Source of the DNA: Coemansia sp. RSA 922 | Taxonomy: Eukaryota; Kickxellomycota; Kickxellomycetes; Kickxellales; Kickxellaceae | Direction of reading: 5' to 3' | Length of the DNA: 23,560 bases | Assembly (NCBI GenBank): GCA_027577415.1 | Contig: JANBQS010000273.1 | Coordinates: forward strand, 1-23,560 | In this document: piece by piece, positions 16,201-23,133 of the stretch | How the letters are laid out: every line of letters starts with the position of its first letter | How positions within the stretch are numbered: position 1 is the stretch's first letter | Notes under the pieces: model-generated | Databases searched by the model: none | Told to the model about the DNA's origin: nothing | The model's input: the letters and a program-made list of their open reading frames with translations, nothing else | Position numbers and translations under genes: made by a program

Positions 16201-17413
16201 ACACTAGGTAGCGTGGCATCCGCCGATGAGCCAAATTCTTGGTGAAAACGATGCCCGAGATATATTGGCTGTCATTAGGTGTGCCGCCAGGAATGCGCTT
16301 AATGCGCACATAGCGCCGGAGGTCCATGCTATCGCCGCCACGCACGTTGAGCTGTACTCGCACGTTGGGTTTAACTCGCTTAACAGCGTTCATAGCCATG
16401 TTGAACACTACCGAGTCCCACCCGCGCGACTCGTCAATATCTATTTCCTCCAAGAGCTGGCGGATGATACGGCGCAAATGACTCTGTGCAAATTCTGGCA
16501 TTACGCCGTGCGGATCAATGTCGCGAAGGCGCTGGCATGCCCTGTCGTTGAACGCGTGGATGACATCGAGTTCCTCGCGCAAGCCGCTTGACATAACAGG
16601 CTTCTCCAGCAGCCTGCTCTTTGGAGCTAGAAGAGTAAGCGAAGAAGGGACTTCCGGGTGAAGCTGGCCCACTAGCAAAGGTAAAATAGACCGCGCTCGC
16701 TCATACTCGCCACCAAGGGCGCTGTTGTGCTCAAAGTGATGAGACAAAAAGGCACACTCGTTCTTGTCGTCTTGCGCAGCAATCTCCACGGCATTGAGTC
16801 GGAACGGCACGTCGCGCTCATCGTTGAAATAAGCCCAAGGAGCCATGCTGTCGCCTCCAATGCCAAAATCGCCCGCAGCCTCGCCGGGCATCAAGGATAT
16901 GCGGCGACCAAACAAGCTGTCTCCGCCAGCCCCTACACACTCAGCGCCAAAACCGGCCCTACTAGTGCTGCCACCACGGAGCCCGTCGCCGTCAGGACCC
17001 AGATCCAACGTGTGTAGTGATTGGGTGTGGATATTGTCGGCAAATCCAGGGCCCTGCTGTGTAGCGCGCAAGGCCATTAGCGACGCTGACCCTGCTAGCG
17101 CGTGTCTGTCGAACACCGAGTATGCGGCGTCTGACGCCCGACTGAACTCGGCCTCTGTCGCCGGGCGTGCCAGCTCCACGGTCGGTTGAGGCTCTGCTCT
17201 GCGCAAGTTTCCCAGCATGGAGTAGCCAGTTGTGTCTGCTCTTGTCGAATCGTTGGTACTGCTCGTCGGGCTTGAGAGCGACGACGCTGAATTGTTGGGC
17301 AGTGCATTACTGTTGCCACGACTCCGACCATATAGCGATTGCAGTAGTCGTCCAGTTGGCGTGGGTCGGTCGCCAGCGCCGCCACTATCCTTGCGACCTC
17401 GGCCAGAAAACAT
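10241..17413 (-). CDS. FAB1: FAB1/PIKfyve phosphatidylinositol 3-phosphate 5-kinase lacking the FYVE domain
   Basis: The 2390-residue intronless protein makes PI(3,5)P2 from PI3P on endosome and vacuole membranes. A disordered Ser-rich N-terminus leads to a TCP1/chaperonin-like domain (about 275-580; MLLTFPLEYTS, RTGVCESIAVQTYEDESL, GGTIVLRGE). A Cys/His-rich CCR domain follows (about 785-1000; CPHPMYEHRRSYIHHHGKID, CRLCHKSTP, CICPHDIHRDYVRCF). A disordered linker of about 900 residues comes next, then TEHVVAGSPIIVRESEPSSI just ahead of the kinase. The C-terminal PIP kinase domain (about 2140-2385) has RFIIKEV (ATP lysine near 2170), FDLKGSERNR, MDYSLLVGVDE (catalytic Asp near 2300) and IVDFIRTFTWDK (metal-binding Asp), so it should be active. 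Zinc-binding FYVE motifs (R+HHCR, RVC) are absent, although yeast and animal orthologues carry them at the N-terminus. A TAA lies in frame 39 nt before the ATG, so the frame does not extend. The CCT/CCR region is the expected Vac14/Fig4 contact. Confidence 0.93.
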   Translation of the reverse strand: MFSGRGRKDSGGAGDRPTPTGRLLQSLYGRSRGNSNALPNNSASSLSSPTSSTNDSTRADTTGYSMLGNLRRAEPQPTVELARPATEAEFSRASDAAYSVFDRHALAGSASLMALRATQQGPGFADNIHTQSLHTLDLGPDGDGLRGGSTSRAGFGAECVGAGGDSLFGRRISLMPGEAAGDFGIGGDSMAPWAYFNDERDVPFRLNAVEIAAQDDKNECAFLSHHFEHNSALGGEYERARSILPLLVGQLHPEVPSSLTLLAPKSRLLEKPVMSSGLREELDVIHAFNDRACQRLRDIDPHGVMPEFAQSHLRRIIRQLLEEIDIDESRGWDSVVFNMAMNAVKRVKPNVRVQLNVRGGDSMDLRRYVRIKRIPGGTPNDSQYISGIVFTKNLAHRRMPRYLVSPQIMLLTFPLEYTSPSKYVLFDDELRVQQGFAEKLVQRITGAAPDIVLAEKHVPRQVLEGLMRNKICVAYGVKRSVIRAISRCTGAEIVTSIDKFSDYPRTGVCESIAVQTYEDESLPEYRKSFIFLDGCIDNLGGTIVLRGETFDKLGDIKQVVDLVVCMAYSMNLESSLLLNEFALGAPGKYELSTSNAVSGGNMAGSPSDSQSLALQALSEYTIVLSSSPCVRIPPPHVLVCMREKELAIGAITEKFNKLTKAARRDPYSVGNGDELVAHSAHSTGVSFLVSRQQSAAGSNRMRQQYESELALHESHIHEGEAFLEANPQAVSLWDYQSIVVAYIVTCRKHDYLVCAGPQYHSIAFYGHTDVTLGQYLEEMCFDLHYDCPSNNRLCPHPMYEHRRSYIHHHGKIDVTMDEYPCPIERMSEEILMWGECRLCHKSTPVTRMSDESWRYSFGKYLETTFYNDTLAPRACICPHDIHRDYVRCFTLRNMVVKFEYSSFPIWSIATPTTPLYFNMEVSIRLKEEEARELRKRLDDYYASLASRLEAFPLELVFDERIDECKRALNVLTARAATEQVYFQQTLEQTLRNTHPADTLVIVVVYVALQDKVVEWNLQFSELVQSFIQLDASSRAISTAKRVMSSEALSGGDIANPKGALPPLAKEPKTDSLEIIDELHSATHHHDYVPSDIGAQTVARFDMPHISTSPSAELSAASLVAANSADTSLNSPLMSRLHRRLSMEMMRQERERQEKLQEKLRRTAEFIDGRAKGVKLISKTGASSALPLLPPRQYVHPNDAGRVADYSTTRLIGGVATDIDEVVRVTRQTEFPELRGRRGKSKTKYAAGYGSKDAQPLFDILQQPDYAHYEPGTASKATDMAKDVGQLPSRIPGIRSQQPYAVDSLPDNALAAEIERRSAAGSRPLSSFGKPPDTRNSNIPRPPNIRGRATSPTGAESQHPTASAPASHAATTSNIGGGDEQHKGASNVFLRLAKRLNSAKGNQNSSAILGTAPRKMNLLLPAAAQYMSQQPRRPVTPQVQVFYTKPSPSEESTARKSSSSRRHSYQVPPDGSSATALDNSPTRKAAGSSRSRQVSANRRGSAAHSRISVGRAEEFDGDDDELKAEDVSYKELWPSSSSRRRSATVTRVSTDDGRVRGSSTLEYPPVPPPPHNSYAAQSAGPASQTADGVPAGSGSASKPSVASRASSIIPSITRRLGLGFGFRSNAPRNPSVKHGQDTTVTTDDDEHTTPALQQKPRPISMHLADSKGARALIPAQLVIDRNPMQDALRRPGTSGRRRVSGAEASSRTNASDSESSSGTESSSTSSSISIDTSGDSDAFGGVDDHLPYRTENSWTPSSNRPRSGWNSYAQAASTDNPSLSVGTPDTHLDLLMSSPMRTTHNSSLQGRSRARLTGGFEDSADGVASGSVRASMFESTRQPRLHLRRDSSTEDDDLDTHEPDLHFGQSDTGSDAENIIGSVSEQDSKAAAEYLHSVITASGTVTAGHGADYTREPSTASASTPAMPGQVLTKIGSIESGLDTGTGVMTGSGDSTAAISLPQENLNKLWKTISKLLMAPGSSQLFQIGIDLKYPLDPTEHVVAGSPIIVRESEPSSIIAFTLMTSQYREEIHTIFERAKGYTGGNGDTRGSGNNNRTGRTSVDSSLFGSAEPESKSPVNEFAKPEPHQLQDEDAIIERVMMDMPGHHPRFEFAAEKTKFVCEVFYIAQFEALRRCNGCEGSYIESLSRCMPYIAQGGKSGSAFLRTRDKRFIIKEVLNAESEAFLKFAPFYFKHMYRTYRDVLLTVLVKIFGFCRVSYRNARTKKWVEMNVIIMENLFYERTCKPTFDLKGSERNRMVDETGLNEVLQDENFVKLIRKNPLCIRQQTKRHLHDAIWNDTLFLSKMNVMDYSLLVGVDERNNELVIGIVDFIRTFTWDKKLESWVKEASILGGGGKSPTIVSPKQYKKRFREAMERYFLMVPDKFFVLQAAEEED

Positions 17414-17967
17414 AATTAATTGAAGAATAAATTCAAATGCGTAGCAATATAATTATTTTTCTTGAAAAAAATTGAAGAAAAAGAAAAGTAGACGAGAAAT
17501 GCACACTTATCCACGTGCGCATGCTTTGGGATCAAGAGTTTTCAATTTCTGCAACGTCACTAACCCCCACCACCTGTTTACTTTATTCCCGTTGATCTGG
17601 ATAGTGTGGCATACTCACAGAAAGGTACCCCCTGGTAGGCATGTTAGGGCGGCAAAGTCTTGCATGTGAAAGGCCGCCAATCGAGCAACCAAGGGCGGGC
17701 GTTGACTGTGAGCAAGCGTCCCCCCTCACAGCCAAAGTCTCGCCGCTACCAAGCGAAAGAGTGAGAGGGAGAGAGAGCGCACAAAAAAACAGAGACACTC
17801 ACTGCGGCTGGGATTGTATAAAGTAAGTCAATCCTCTCGGCGCCAACTCCGGAAGGGGAAAAAACTCTTTCTTCTTCAAGTACACTTTCTCCTACTTTTT
17901 GTTTTTCCAGCACTCTTACTTTGCACTCACTAAGTATCGTCAACTATCAAGTACAGCAAGCTACACA
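17414..17967. promoter_or_regulatory. Divergent promoter between FAB1 and the PB1-like CaaX gene
   Basis: This 554-bp stretch separates two start codons. The FAB1 side is AT-rich. The other side has a purine-rich GAGAGGGAGAGAGAG run (about 17763-17777) and a TATAAAG. Several CCCCT/AGGGG pentamers (for example near 17628 and 17855) resemble stress response elements, but such short motifs are weak evidence. No FYVE-encoding exon is visible on the minus strand here. Confidence 0.5.
17817..17823 (+). promoter_or_regulatory. TATA box (TATAAAG) of the PB1-like gene, overlapping a GTAAGT
   Basis: TATAAAG sits 151 bp before the ATG at 17968. The sequence GTAAGT starts at 17823, and TTTTTCCAG follows at about 17902-17910. 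These would make a leader intron only if transcription starts further upstream, so the two readings exclude each other. Confidence 0.4.
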
Positions 17968-18282
17968 ATGGGTTATATTATATTAGCTACGGGCATAGGC
18001 TCAGACACGGAGGAAGTTTTAGACGTGCAAGTGAATCCTGGGGGCCAGATGTCGGATGTTGTAAACTATATCAAGATGAGCTTTAATTGTAAAGACAAGG
18101 ATATATTGCTGGTCGAGGTTAAAAATGAAGGAGTGTCCTCCACCTTCTCCTCCAAGAGCGAGGAAGATGCACTTGAGGTCCTTAAACAGTGTCACCGTTT
18201 CAAGCTAGTTCTTGCCGAGACCAAGTCGGACTCTCAAGACCAAGATCAATCGTCCTCTCATATGTCCTGCACCATATCGTAA
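17968..18282 (+). CDS. Small PB1-like protein with a C-terminal CaaX prenylation box
   Basis: The 104-residue protein starts at the ATG at 17968 (context ACACAATGGG). The frame is open to 17899 but only from a GTG. Residues 17-85 follow the PB1 order: strand EVLDVQV, helix MSDVVNYIKMSFNC, strand DILLVEVKNEG. Then comes an acidic turn SSKSEEDALEVLKQC, comparable with the PB1 sdeDleeal motif, and a final strand RFKLVLAE. A short Ser/Asp/Gln-rich tail ends in CTIS, a CaaX box with Cys101. X = Ser favours farnesyltransferase, so the protein is expected to be farnesylated and membrane-bound. PB1 domains pair with other PB1 domains; UBL3/MUB proteins are ubiquitin-fold proteins that also end in CaaX, so a MUB-like role is an alternative. 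I do not recognise a named orthologue. It converges on the GPI wall-protein gene with 91 bp between stops. Confidence 0.7.
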   Translation: MGYIILATGIGSDTEEVLDVQVNPGGQMSDVVNYIKMSFNCKDKDILLVEVKNEGVSSTFSSKSEEDALEVLKQCHRFKLVLAETKSDSQDQDQSSSHMSCTIS

Positions 18283-18373
18283 GTGTAAGCGACAAGTATC
18301 ACTTAGTGTAGAGTTGAAAGAAAGAGAGAAAATATAGAAACATAAAAAAAAGAAACCCCCAACACCAGTGACC

Positions 18374-19249
18374 CTAGAACCCAAGGGATGGCATTCCAAG
18401 AGCTGCGGCAACCAAGGCAACGGCAATCGCACCTACAGTCAGTCTAGCCGACAACGGCGCCGATGATTCTGGCACAAATGGCTGGGGCTTGACCAGACTA
18501 TAAGTGACCGAGCTCGAACTACCACCACTGCCCGAAGTCGAACCACAGATGACATTCTTATTACCGTCAAGCGAGCACTTTGACGAGTTGTCGCAAGTAT
18601 AAGTGACCCAGTAGCTGCCGTTACACTGCTGGTACTTTGTGCTCTCAGTTGCGTGGCAGCGCTTGGCATCGCCCGTGCACTTATCGTAAACGACAGTTGC
18701 CTGATCCTTGCTCATACAAGCGACCGCTCCACCACCGTCGAGACCGCACACTAACGAGTTGCCACACTTTTGGTTGGTCCACACCTTGTTCAAGCACTGC
18801 TGGTATGTGTTCTCGCCTATGGTTGGGCAGCGCTTTCCATTTCCTGTGCATGCCTCGCCAGTTGGAGTCGGGCTAGGAGAGCTGCTAGTGGTGGACGTGG
18901 TAGAGTTCCTGTCACTGTCTCCGGAATCAGTAGTAAGCGACTGCGCCGAGGACGTAGCCTTTTTGCTAGTCGAGCTAGATGTGCTCTTTACCGAGCTAGT
19001 GCTGCTCGAGGTTGGCTTGACTGATTGAGCTGGGGACTGCGACGGCGTGCTCTTGGCAGATGTCGGCGAGCTGGATTCGTCCTCGCCATCATGTCCTATG
19101 TTAATGGCCCCGCCTATACCGTCAACGACATCCTGGAAGCCCTGGCTTAGGTCGTCGAAAATATCGCGTTTCTGGATAGCGTCGTTGGCGTGAGCGCCAG
19201 CAGCAACCAGCGCGGCGGTAAGCAGTAGCACAGGCGAGAGAAGCTTCAT
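18374..19249 (-). CDS. GPI-anchored cell-wall protein with two tandem CBM19-like chitin-binding modules
   Basis: The 291-residue precursor starts at the ATG at 19249 with a signal peptide (KLLSPVLLLTAALVAAGAHA). A dibasic Kex2-type site follows at KR27-28. Residues 55-130 are a Ser/Thr-rich stretch, likely O-mannosylated. Two six-cysteine modules follow, C134-C178 and C191-C235, with identical spacing C-x6-C-x10-C-x9-C-x5-C-x9-C. Each has YQQC and a Trp five residues after its third Cys (W157, W214), as in CBM19 of yeast chitinases. The C-terminus is a Ser/Gly linker, then a hydrophobic tail (LTVGAIAVALVAAALGMPSL) typical of GPI signals. The mature protein should be attached to the membrane or wall and bind chitin; no catalytic domain is present. 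The open frame extends 100 codons further up, but those residues precede the signal peptide and are leader. Confidence 0.85.
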   Translation of the reverse strand: MKLLSPVLLLTAALVAAGAHANDAIQKRDIFDDLSQGFQDVVDGIGGAINIGHDGEDESSSPTSAKSTPSQSPAQSVKPTSSSTSSVKSTSSSTSKKATSSAQSLTTDSGDSDRNSTTSTTSSSPSPTPTGEACTGNGKRCPTIGENTYQQCLNKVWTNQKCGNSLVCGLDGGGAVACMSKDQATVVYDKCTGDAKRCHATESTKYQQCNGSYWVTYTCDNSSKCSLDGNKNVICGSTSGSGGSSSSVTYSLVKPQPFVPESSAPLSARLTVGAIAVALVAAALGMPSLGF

Positions 19250-19859
19250 TGTGTGTACGGCTCGATACCTTGACTGTCTGGGATAACTAGCAAAAGAAAA
19301 TGTGAAATAAAGAAAAGTGCAGAAGAGAGTGCGGATAAAAATCGAGATAAATGGTCCGGAAAAAGAAGAGCCCCTTTGGCTGTAAGGAAAAAATACAGGC
19401 CTGAACCGCACAAAGCTACTTTGGGGGTGCTGAGGAGTTTGTGAAGGATCGTCACAACAACCCACCCACAGCCACCCACCTGAGAAAAGCCTGCCCGCTT
19501 GTTCCACTGAATGGGCGCCGCATTGCCTGCATGTCCTCCAGCCGTGCATATCCTGATATTTTTGGATTCATTGATGAGCTAAACTTAGACTACGGCTTTC
19601 ATCTAGCACAAGCTTAGCGGGAGTCTGATGTCAAACCACTTCACCACCACTAAATCAACGTTCAGATGTGAACGCAGTAACTTGGTCTAACCTTGAGTCA
19701 TTGGCGTGGCGAAATAGAGTTGACGCAAATCGACTCGGCTCATCACGGCTCACACGTTGCTGTTGATTTGCATGTGTGTGTGCAGGCCATCTCTTTGCTA
19801 TATTTTTAGCCTCTGTCTATATCTTCACAAGCCTATTTATCTTCTCTTTTTTTGAAATT
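19250..19859. promoter_or_regulatory. Divergent promoter between the GPI wall protein and PEX2
   Basis: A 610-bp stretch between two start codons. On the PEX2 side, TATATTTT (19799-19806) lies 61 bp before the ATG, followed by a CT-rich run. On the wall-protein side the minus strand is also pyrimidine-rich just before the ATG. No other gene is visible. Confidence 0.5.
19694..19700. promoter_or_regulatory. AP-1/Gcn4-type site TGAGTCA
   Basis: TGAGTCA is the core site of AP-1/Gcn4-class bZIP factors. It lies 166 bp upstream of the PEX2 ATG in the shared promoter and could serve either gene. A single 7-mer is weak evidence. Confidence 0.25.
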
Positions 19860-20906
19860 ATGAGCGAACTGCCTCAAGCAGATCCACAACAGCGGTGGAA
19901 GCCAGCATGGGCCGCTTCAGAGGCGCGAATTCGAGAGAATGCAGGCCATACGGCTGTGCGCACGGCGGTGCCACGCAATTCGCGGGTAAGCAAGCTCGAC
20001 GCCGACCTGTTGGACGATGAACTCACAGACATGCTGCGAGAACCAGTGTCCAAGGCCATGTCGCTGTTGCGGCCACAGCTTGTAGATAGGCACCGACTAG
20101 AAATCGACACAGCAATCAAAGCCGTGTTGTTCTGGCTCTCGGCTGGCTCGGCGAGCAGACGAGCAACATACGGACAGAGCTTGCAAAACTTGAAGTACGA
20201 CTCGAGCGGACACCATGACGTGCTACGGAGGCTGCGCATGTTCGGCGCACTGTCTATTGGCGGTGCCTACGGGTGGTCCAAGCTGACAAGCTACATGGCC
20301 GCGAATGGCTGGGCGGACGCGCCGCAAAATAGTGTTAAACGTAAGATATGGCGAGTGCTCGATAGACTGGAGCGAATGACGAGGGTGGCGACGTTGCTCA
20401 ACTTTCTGGCGTTTGTGGCTACTGGGCAGTACAAAACACTGGTCGAGCGAGTGCTGGGGCTGCGGCTAGTCTTTGCGCGTCCTCAGGTTTCTCACTCTGT
20501 CTCCTTTGAGTTTCTTAATCGGCAGCTTGTGTGGCACGCGTTTACGGAATTTGTCATGTTTGCACTGCCCTTGGTTAACCCCGCCAGAGCCCGGCGGTGG
20601 GCTGTGCGCAATGCGCGTGCTGTGCTGGGGCTCCCTGCAGTCACCGTTGACCCCGCAGTAGCCGCCCTGCCCGAGCATGTCTGCGCCATTTGCCACAGCG
20701 TGGAAGCAGCGTCAACGTCGCCTGATAGCGCTGCTGGCATGTTTGCCGACCCGTCAGAGTCTTGTGTCGCAGTTAACCCGTATGTGGCAAAGTGTGGGCA
20801 TCGCTACTGCTACGTGTGCATCAAGACACGGATGATGACAGAGGCTGACGAGTGCACTTGCCTGCGCTGTGGCCAACGTATCGACCATATATGGCAGCAG
20901 ATCTGA
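19860..20906 (+). CDS. PEX2: Peroxin-2, RING-type E3 ligase of the peroxisome
   Basis: The 348-residue protein matches PEX2. The N-terminal segment RVSKLDADLLDDELTDMLREP is characteristic. Several hydrophobic helices follow (for example 175-190 and 228-240) around LRLVFARPQVSHSVSFEFLNRQLVWHAF, the best conserved stretch. The C-terminal RING has the ligands C-x2-C-x33-C-x-H-x2-C-x2-C-x13-C-x2-C (Cys275 to Cys337). PEX2 forms, with PEX10 and PEX12, the peroxisomal membrane ubiquitin ligase that modifies the PEX5 receptor so it can be recycled. The loop between the second and third ligands is longer than in human PEX2 (33 against about 11 residues) and Ser/Ala-rich. The start is the ATG at 19860; the frame extends 28 codons up to a GTG, with a hydrophobic non-homologous translation. 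It lies 146 bp upstream of the checkpoint kinase. Confidence 0.9.
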   Translation: MSELPQADPQQRWKPAWAASEARIRENAGHTAVRTAVPRNSRVSKLDADLLDDELTDMLREPVSKAMSLLRPQLVDRHRLEIDTAIKAVLFWLSAGSASRRATYGQSLQNLKYDSSGHHDVLRRLRMFGALSIGGAYGWSKLTSYMAANGWADAPQNSVKRKIWRVLDRLERMTRVATLLNFLAFVATGQYKTLVERVLGLRLVFARPQVSHSVSFEFLNRQLVWHAFTEFVMFALPLVNPARARRWAVRNARAVLGLPAVTVDPAVAALPEHVCAICHSVEAASTSPDSAAGMFADPSESCVAVNPYVAKCGHRYCYVCIKTRMMTEADECTCLRCGQRIDHIWQQI

Positions 20907-21052
20907 AAATCGCGCAATAGTAATTCCCGACCTCTGATTTTTTTGAACCATGATCAGCTCACAGTAGCCAGTGTCTGACTCTGTCCTTTACTTTTCTCTA
21001 CTTCGTATTTTTATTCTATATTTCTATTTGTTTGTTTGTTATTTTGACTGCA

Positions 21053-22743
21053 ATGGCCTCGTTCGAAGACCCGTACGACTTTACTCAGCCCACACAGCCG
21101 TTTGAGGAGGCTACGCAAGTGACGCAAGACGACCCGGCGTTTGGCAATTCGCACCAAAAGCCCATTGGAAAGATAGTGTGGAAGCGTGGCGAGCAAATTT
21201 CGGGTAAGCAATGCGCAGCCAAAATGTTTGTGCCGGCCAGCATACAACGCGTATCGTGTATACCTTTCTCTGTTGCTAATGATTTGGCACGTCTCACCCC
21301 TTTTTCTGCGACTACTGCGGACAACACATTCGTTATGTAGACTACGATATTTTCTTGGACTCGTCCGTGGTCATTGGCCGGCATAGATCATGCCAAATCC
21401 AAGTGACGAGCAGCGTGTCTTCCAACCGACACTGCACTATCTCGGTTATAGTCGAAAAGGAGTCTAGGGACGTGTTGATTGTGTGCGAGGACCTGAGCTC
21501 TAACGGCACGTTTTGGAATGGCAAGAAAATCGGCAAGGGCAAGTCGGTTATCCTGACTCATGGCGATGTTATAGAGATCAAAAAGGGCTACTTTTTCACG
21601 TACCTGCAGCTGCCCAAGGTCCGGCCGGGCAACAGCAAGGAGGTCGACCCGATTGACAGTAAGTACCAGATCACCGATCATGTGCTAGGAACGGGTACAT
21701 TCGCTCAGATTCGACAAGCGTACCGGAAAGACACGCAGCAGTCGCTGGCCGTCAAAATTATGGAGAAGCGCAACTTTACGGCGAACGGCACGGCAGGCGG
21801 AGGCACCAACTACATTCACGAGATAAACCTACTGCGGGGAATCAAGCACCCCAACATTGTACGCGTATTTGACGTAGCAGAGACTGCACGGCATGTCTAC
21901 ATCTTTATGCCTTTGTTGCGTGGCGGTGACTTGTTCGACTATATCTTTGAGAACGAGCGAATCGACGAGGACGAGTCCAAATTCATCATATACCAAGTGC
22001 TGCTGGCGCTCAAGTACATGCACGACGCCAACATTGCGCATCGCGACCTAAAGCCGGAGAATACGCTGTTGGTCAAAAAGTCGGCGTACAGCCAAGTGAT
22101 GCTGACTGATTTTGGCATGGCCAAGGCGACTGGACAGAAGGAGCTGATGAAGACTATGTGCGGGACGTTCCAGTACATTGCACCCGAGATGATCTCATCG
22201 GGAGCCAAGCCAGGCGAGGCAGTAAAAGTCGGATACACGACAGCCGTCGACTGCTGGAGTCTCGGAGTGATGACCTACGCCATGGTGTCTGGGATGCTGC
22301 CGTTTTCCGACGAGGACGGCAACCCGCAGATACTATTCTCGCAGATTCTGTCGGGTGAGCTTGACTTTTCGTTCCCTTGCTGGCGCACCATCAGTCCCGA
22401 GTGCCAGGCGTTTATCCGCAGTCTGCTGCGCGTTGATCCATCCAAGCGTATGACTGTGGACATGGCCTTTAAGCACCAGTGGATTGCGGAGGATGAGGCC
22501 AAGCTAGCCAAGCTCTATGCCGAATGCATTCGCGATAGTAACACTGGCACTGAGCCAACGACGCCTGTTGCCAACTCGCCGCCTCATTCTGCCGTTGCGG
22601 CCCAGAGGAGAGGCCGAGGCGACAGCAGCGATGCCAGCGATGATGACACTGGCACCACTACACCAGCTAGCACGGCCACTACAACTAATGGCATCGGTAC
22701 CATGGGTCCGCCCCCTGCTAAACGGGTACGTCAAATCGATTGA
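21053..22743 (+). CDS. cds1: Chk2/Cds1/Rad53-type checkpoint kinase with TQ cluster and FHA domain (two exons)
   Basis: Exons 21053-21203 and 21341-22743 join in phase (50 codons plus G, then AC) to give 517 residues. Residues 11-25 hold four TQ sites, the SQ/TQ cluster that ATM/ATR-type kinases phosphorylate. An FHA domain follows (about 40-130), with GRH at 63-65, SNRH at 78-81 and SSNGT at 103-107, which bind phosphothreonine. The kinase domain (about 159-432) has GTGTFA, AVKI (Lys189), HRDLKPEN (Asp286), DFG (Asp307) and the activation segment MKTMCGT, close to CHK2 LMRTLCGT. The tail is Thr/Ser/Asp-rich and ends in a basic PPAKRVRQ, a likely nuclear signal. A single FHA plus TQ cluster favours Cds1/CHK2 over two-FHA Rad53, and over Dun1 or Mek1, which lack such a cluster. 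It would act in the nucleus in the replication and DNA-damage checkpoint. Confidence 0.88.
21204..21340 (+). other. Intron of the checkpoint kinase (137 bp)
   Basis: Donor TCGG|GTAAGC and acceptor GTTATGTAG|ACTAC, with a branch-like GCTAATG near 21275. Joining restores the FHA domain without shift. Read through, the intron stays open in exon 1's frame until its last three bases, where the acceptor TAG is itself the stop, so an unspliced message would encode 95 residues. Confidence 0.9.
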
Positions 22744-23133
22744 AAGAATACGCTATTGCATCTTCCGCCTTTCCTCTTTTTCTTCGTCTAAAAATACCAC
22801 GAAAACGCTAGAGCCTTAACCCGCTGACCGCTGAGAGAGGTTGTGGCTTGATTTCCTCGAGTGAGCGACGTGTGTGTGTTTGGACTGGAGCAGAATGCAA
22901 GGATTTGCCTCGTTTCTGCCACTGGCCAATCCACGCAGCTGGAGTGGAAAGGGCCGTTCAAGCTAAGGTCACTACAGTTAAAAATGGGTACGCTCAGGCC
23001 TGCTCTTCTTTCTTGGCATCATTTTCTTCCCTTTTCGTTTCTTCTAGATATTTCACTTTACGCTAATTTCGCCTAAACGAAACCTGCTTCCTTTACCCGC
23101 TGTGCGTTGGTCGCAATAGTTACAACTCCGCAA
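22744..23133 (+). promoter_or_regulatory. Spacer and promoter before the STIMATE-like gene
   Basis: A 390-bp stretch. It includes two overlapping frames of about 70 codons (22848-23076) without recognisable content and without an ATG near their start. A CT-rich run with TTTCTTCTAG near 23035-23047 precedes the ATG at 23134 and could be leader or a leader-intron acceptor. Nothing else is seen. Confidence 0.4.

Noticed and set aside
10262..17415. Many plus-strand frames of 60-171 codons opposite FAB1
   Set aside because: Antisense shadows of a GC-biased coding strand; the minus frame has conserved domains throughout.
19250..19549. 100-residue extension of the GPI wall protein
   Set aside because: It would bury the signal peptide at 19249 and place it internally.
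21247..21252. MCB element ACGCGT inside the checkpoint-kinase intron
   Set aside because: Single hexamer and intronic; MCB elements act in clusters in promoters.
22848..23076. Two overlapping frames of about 70 codons before the STIMATE-like gene
   Set aside because: No ATG near their start, no recognisable content, and they lie in the promoter/leader region.
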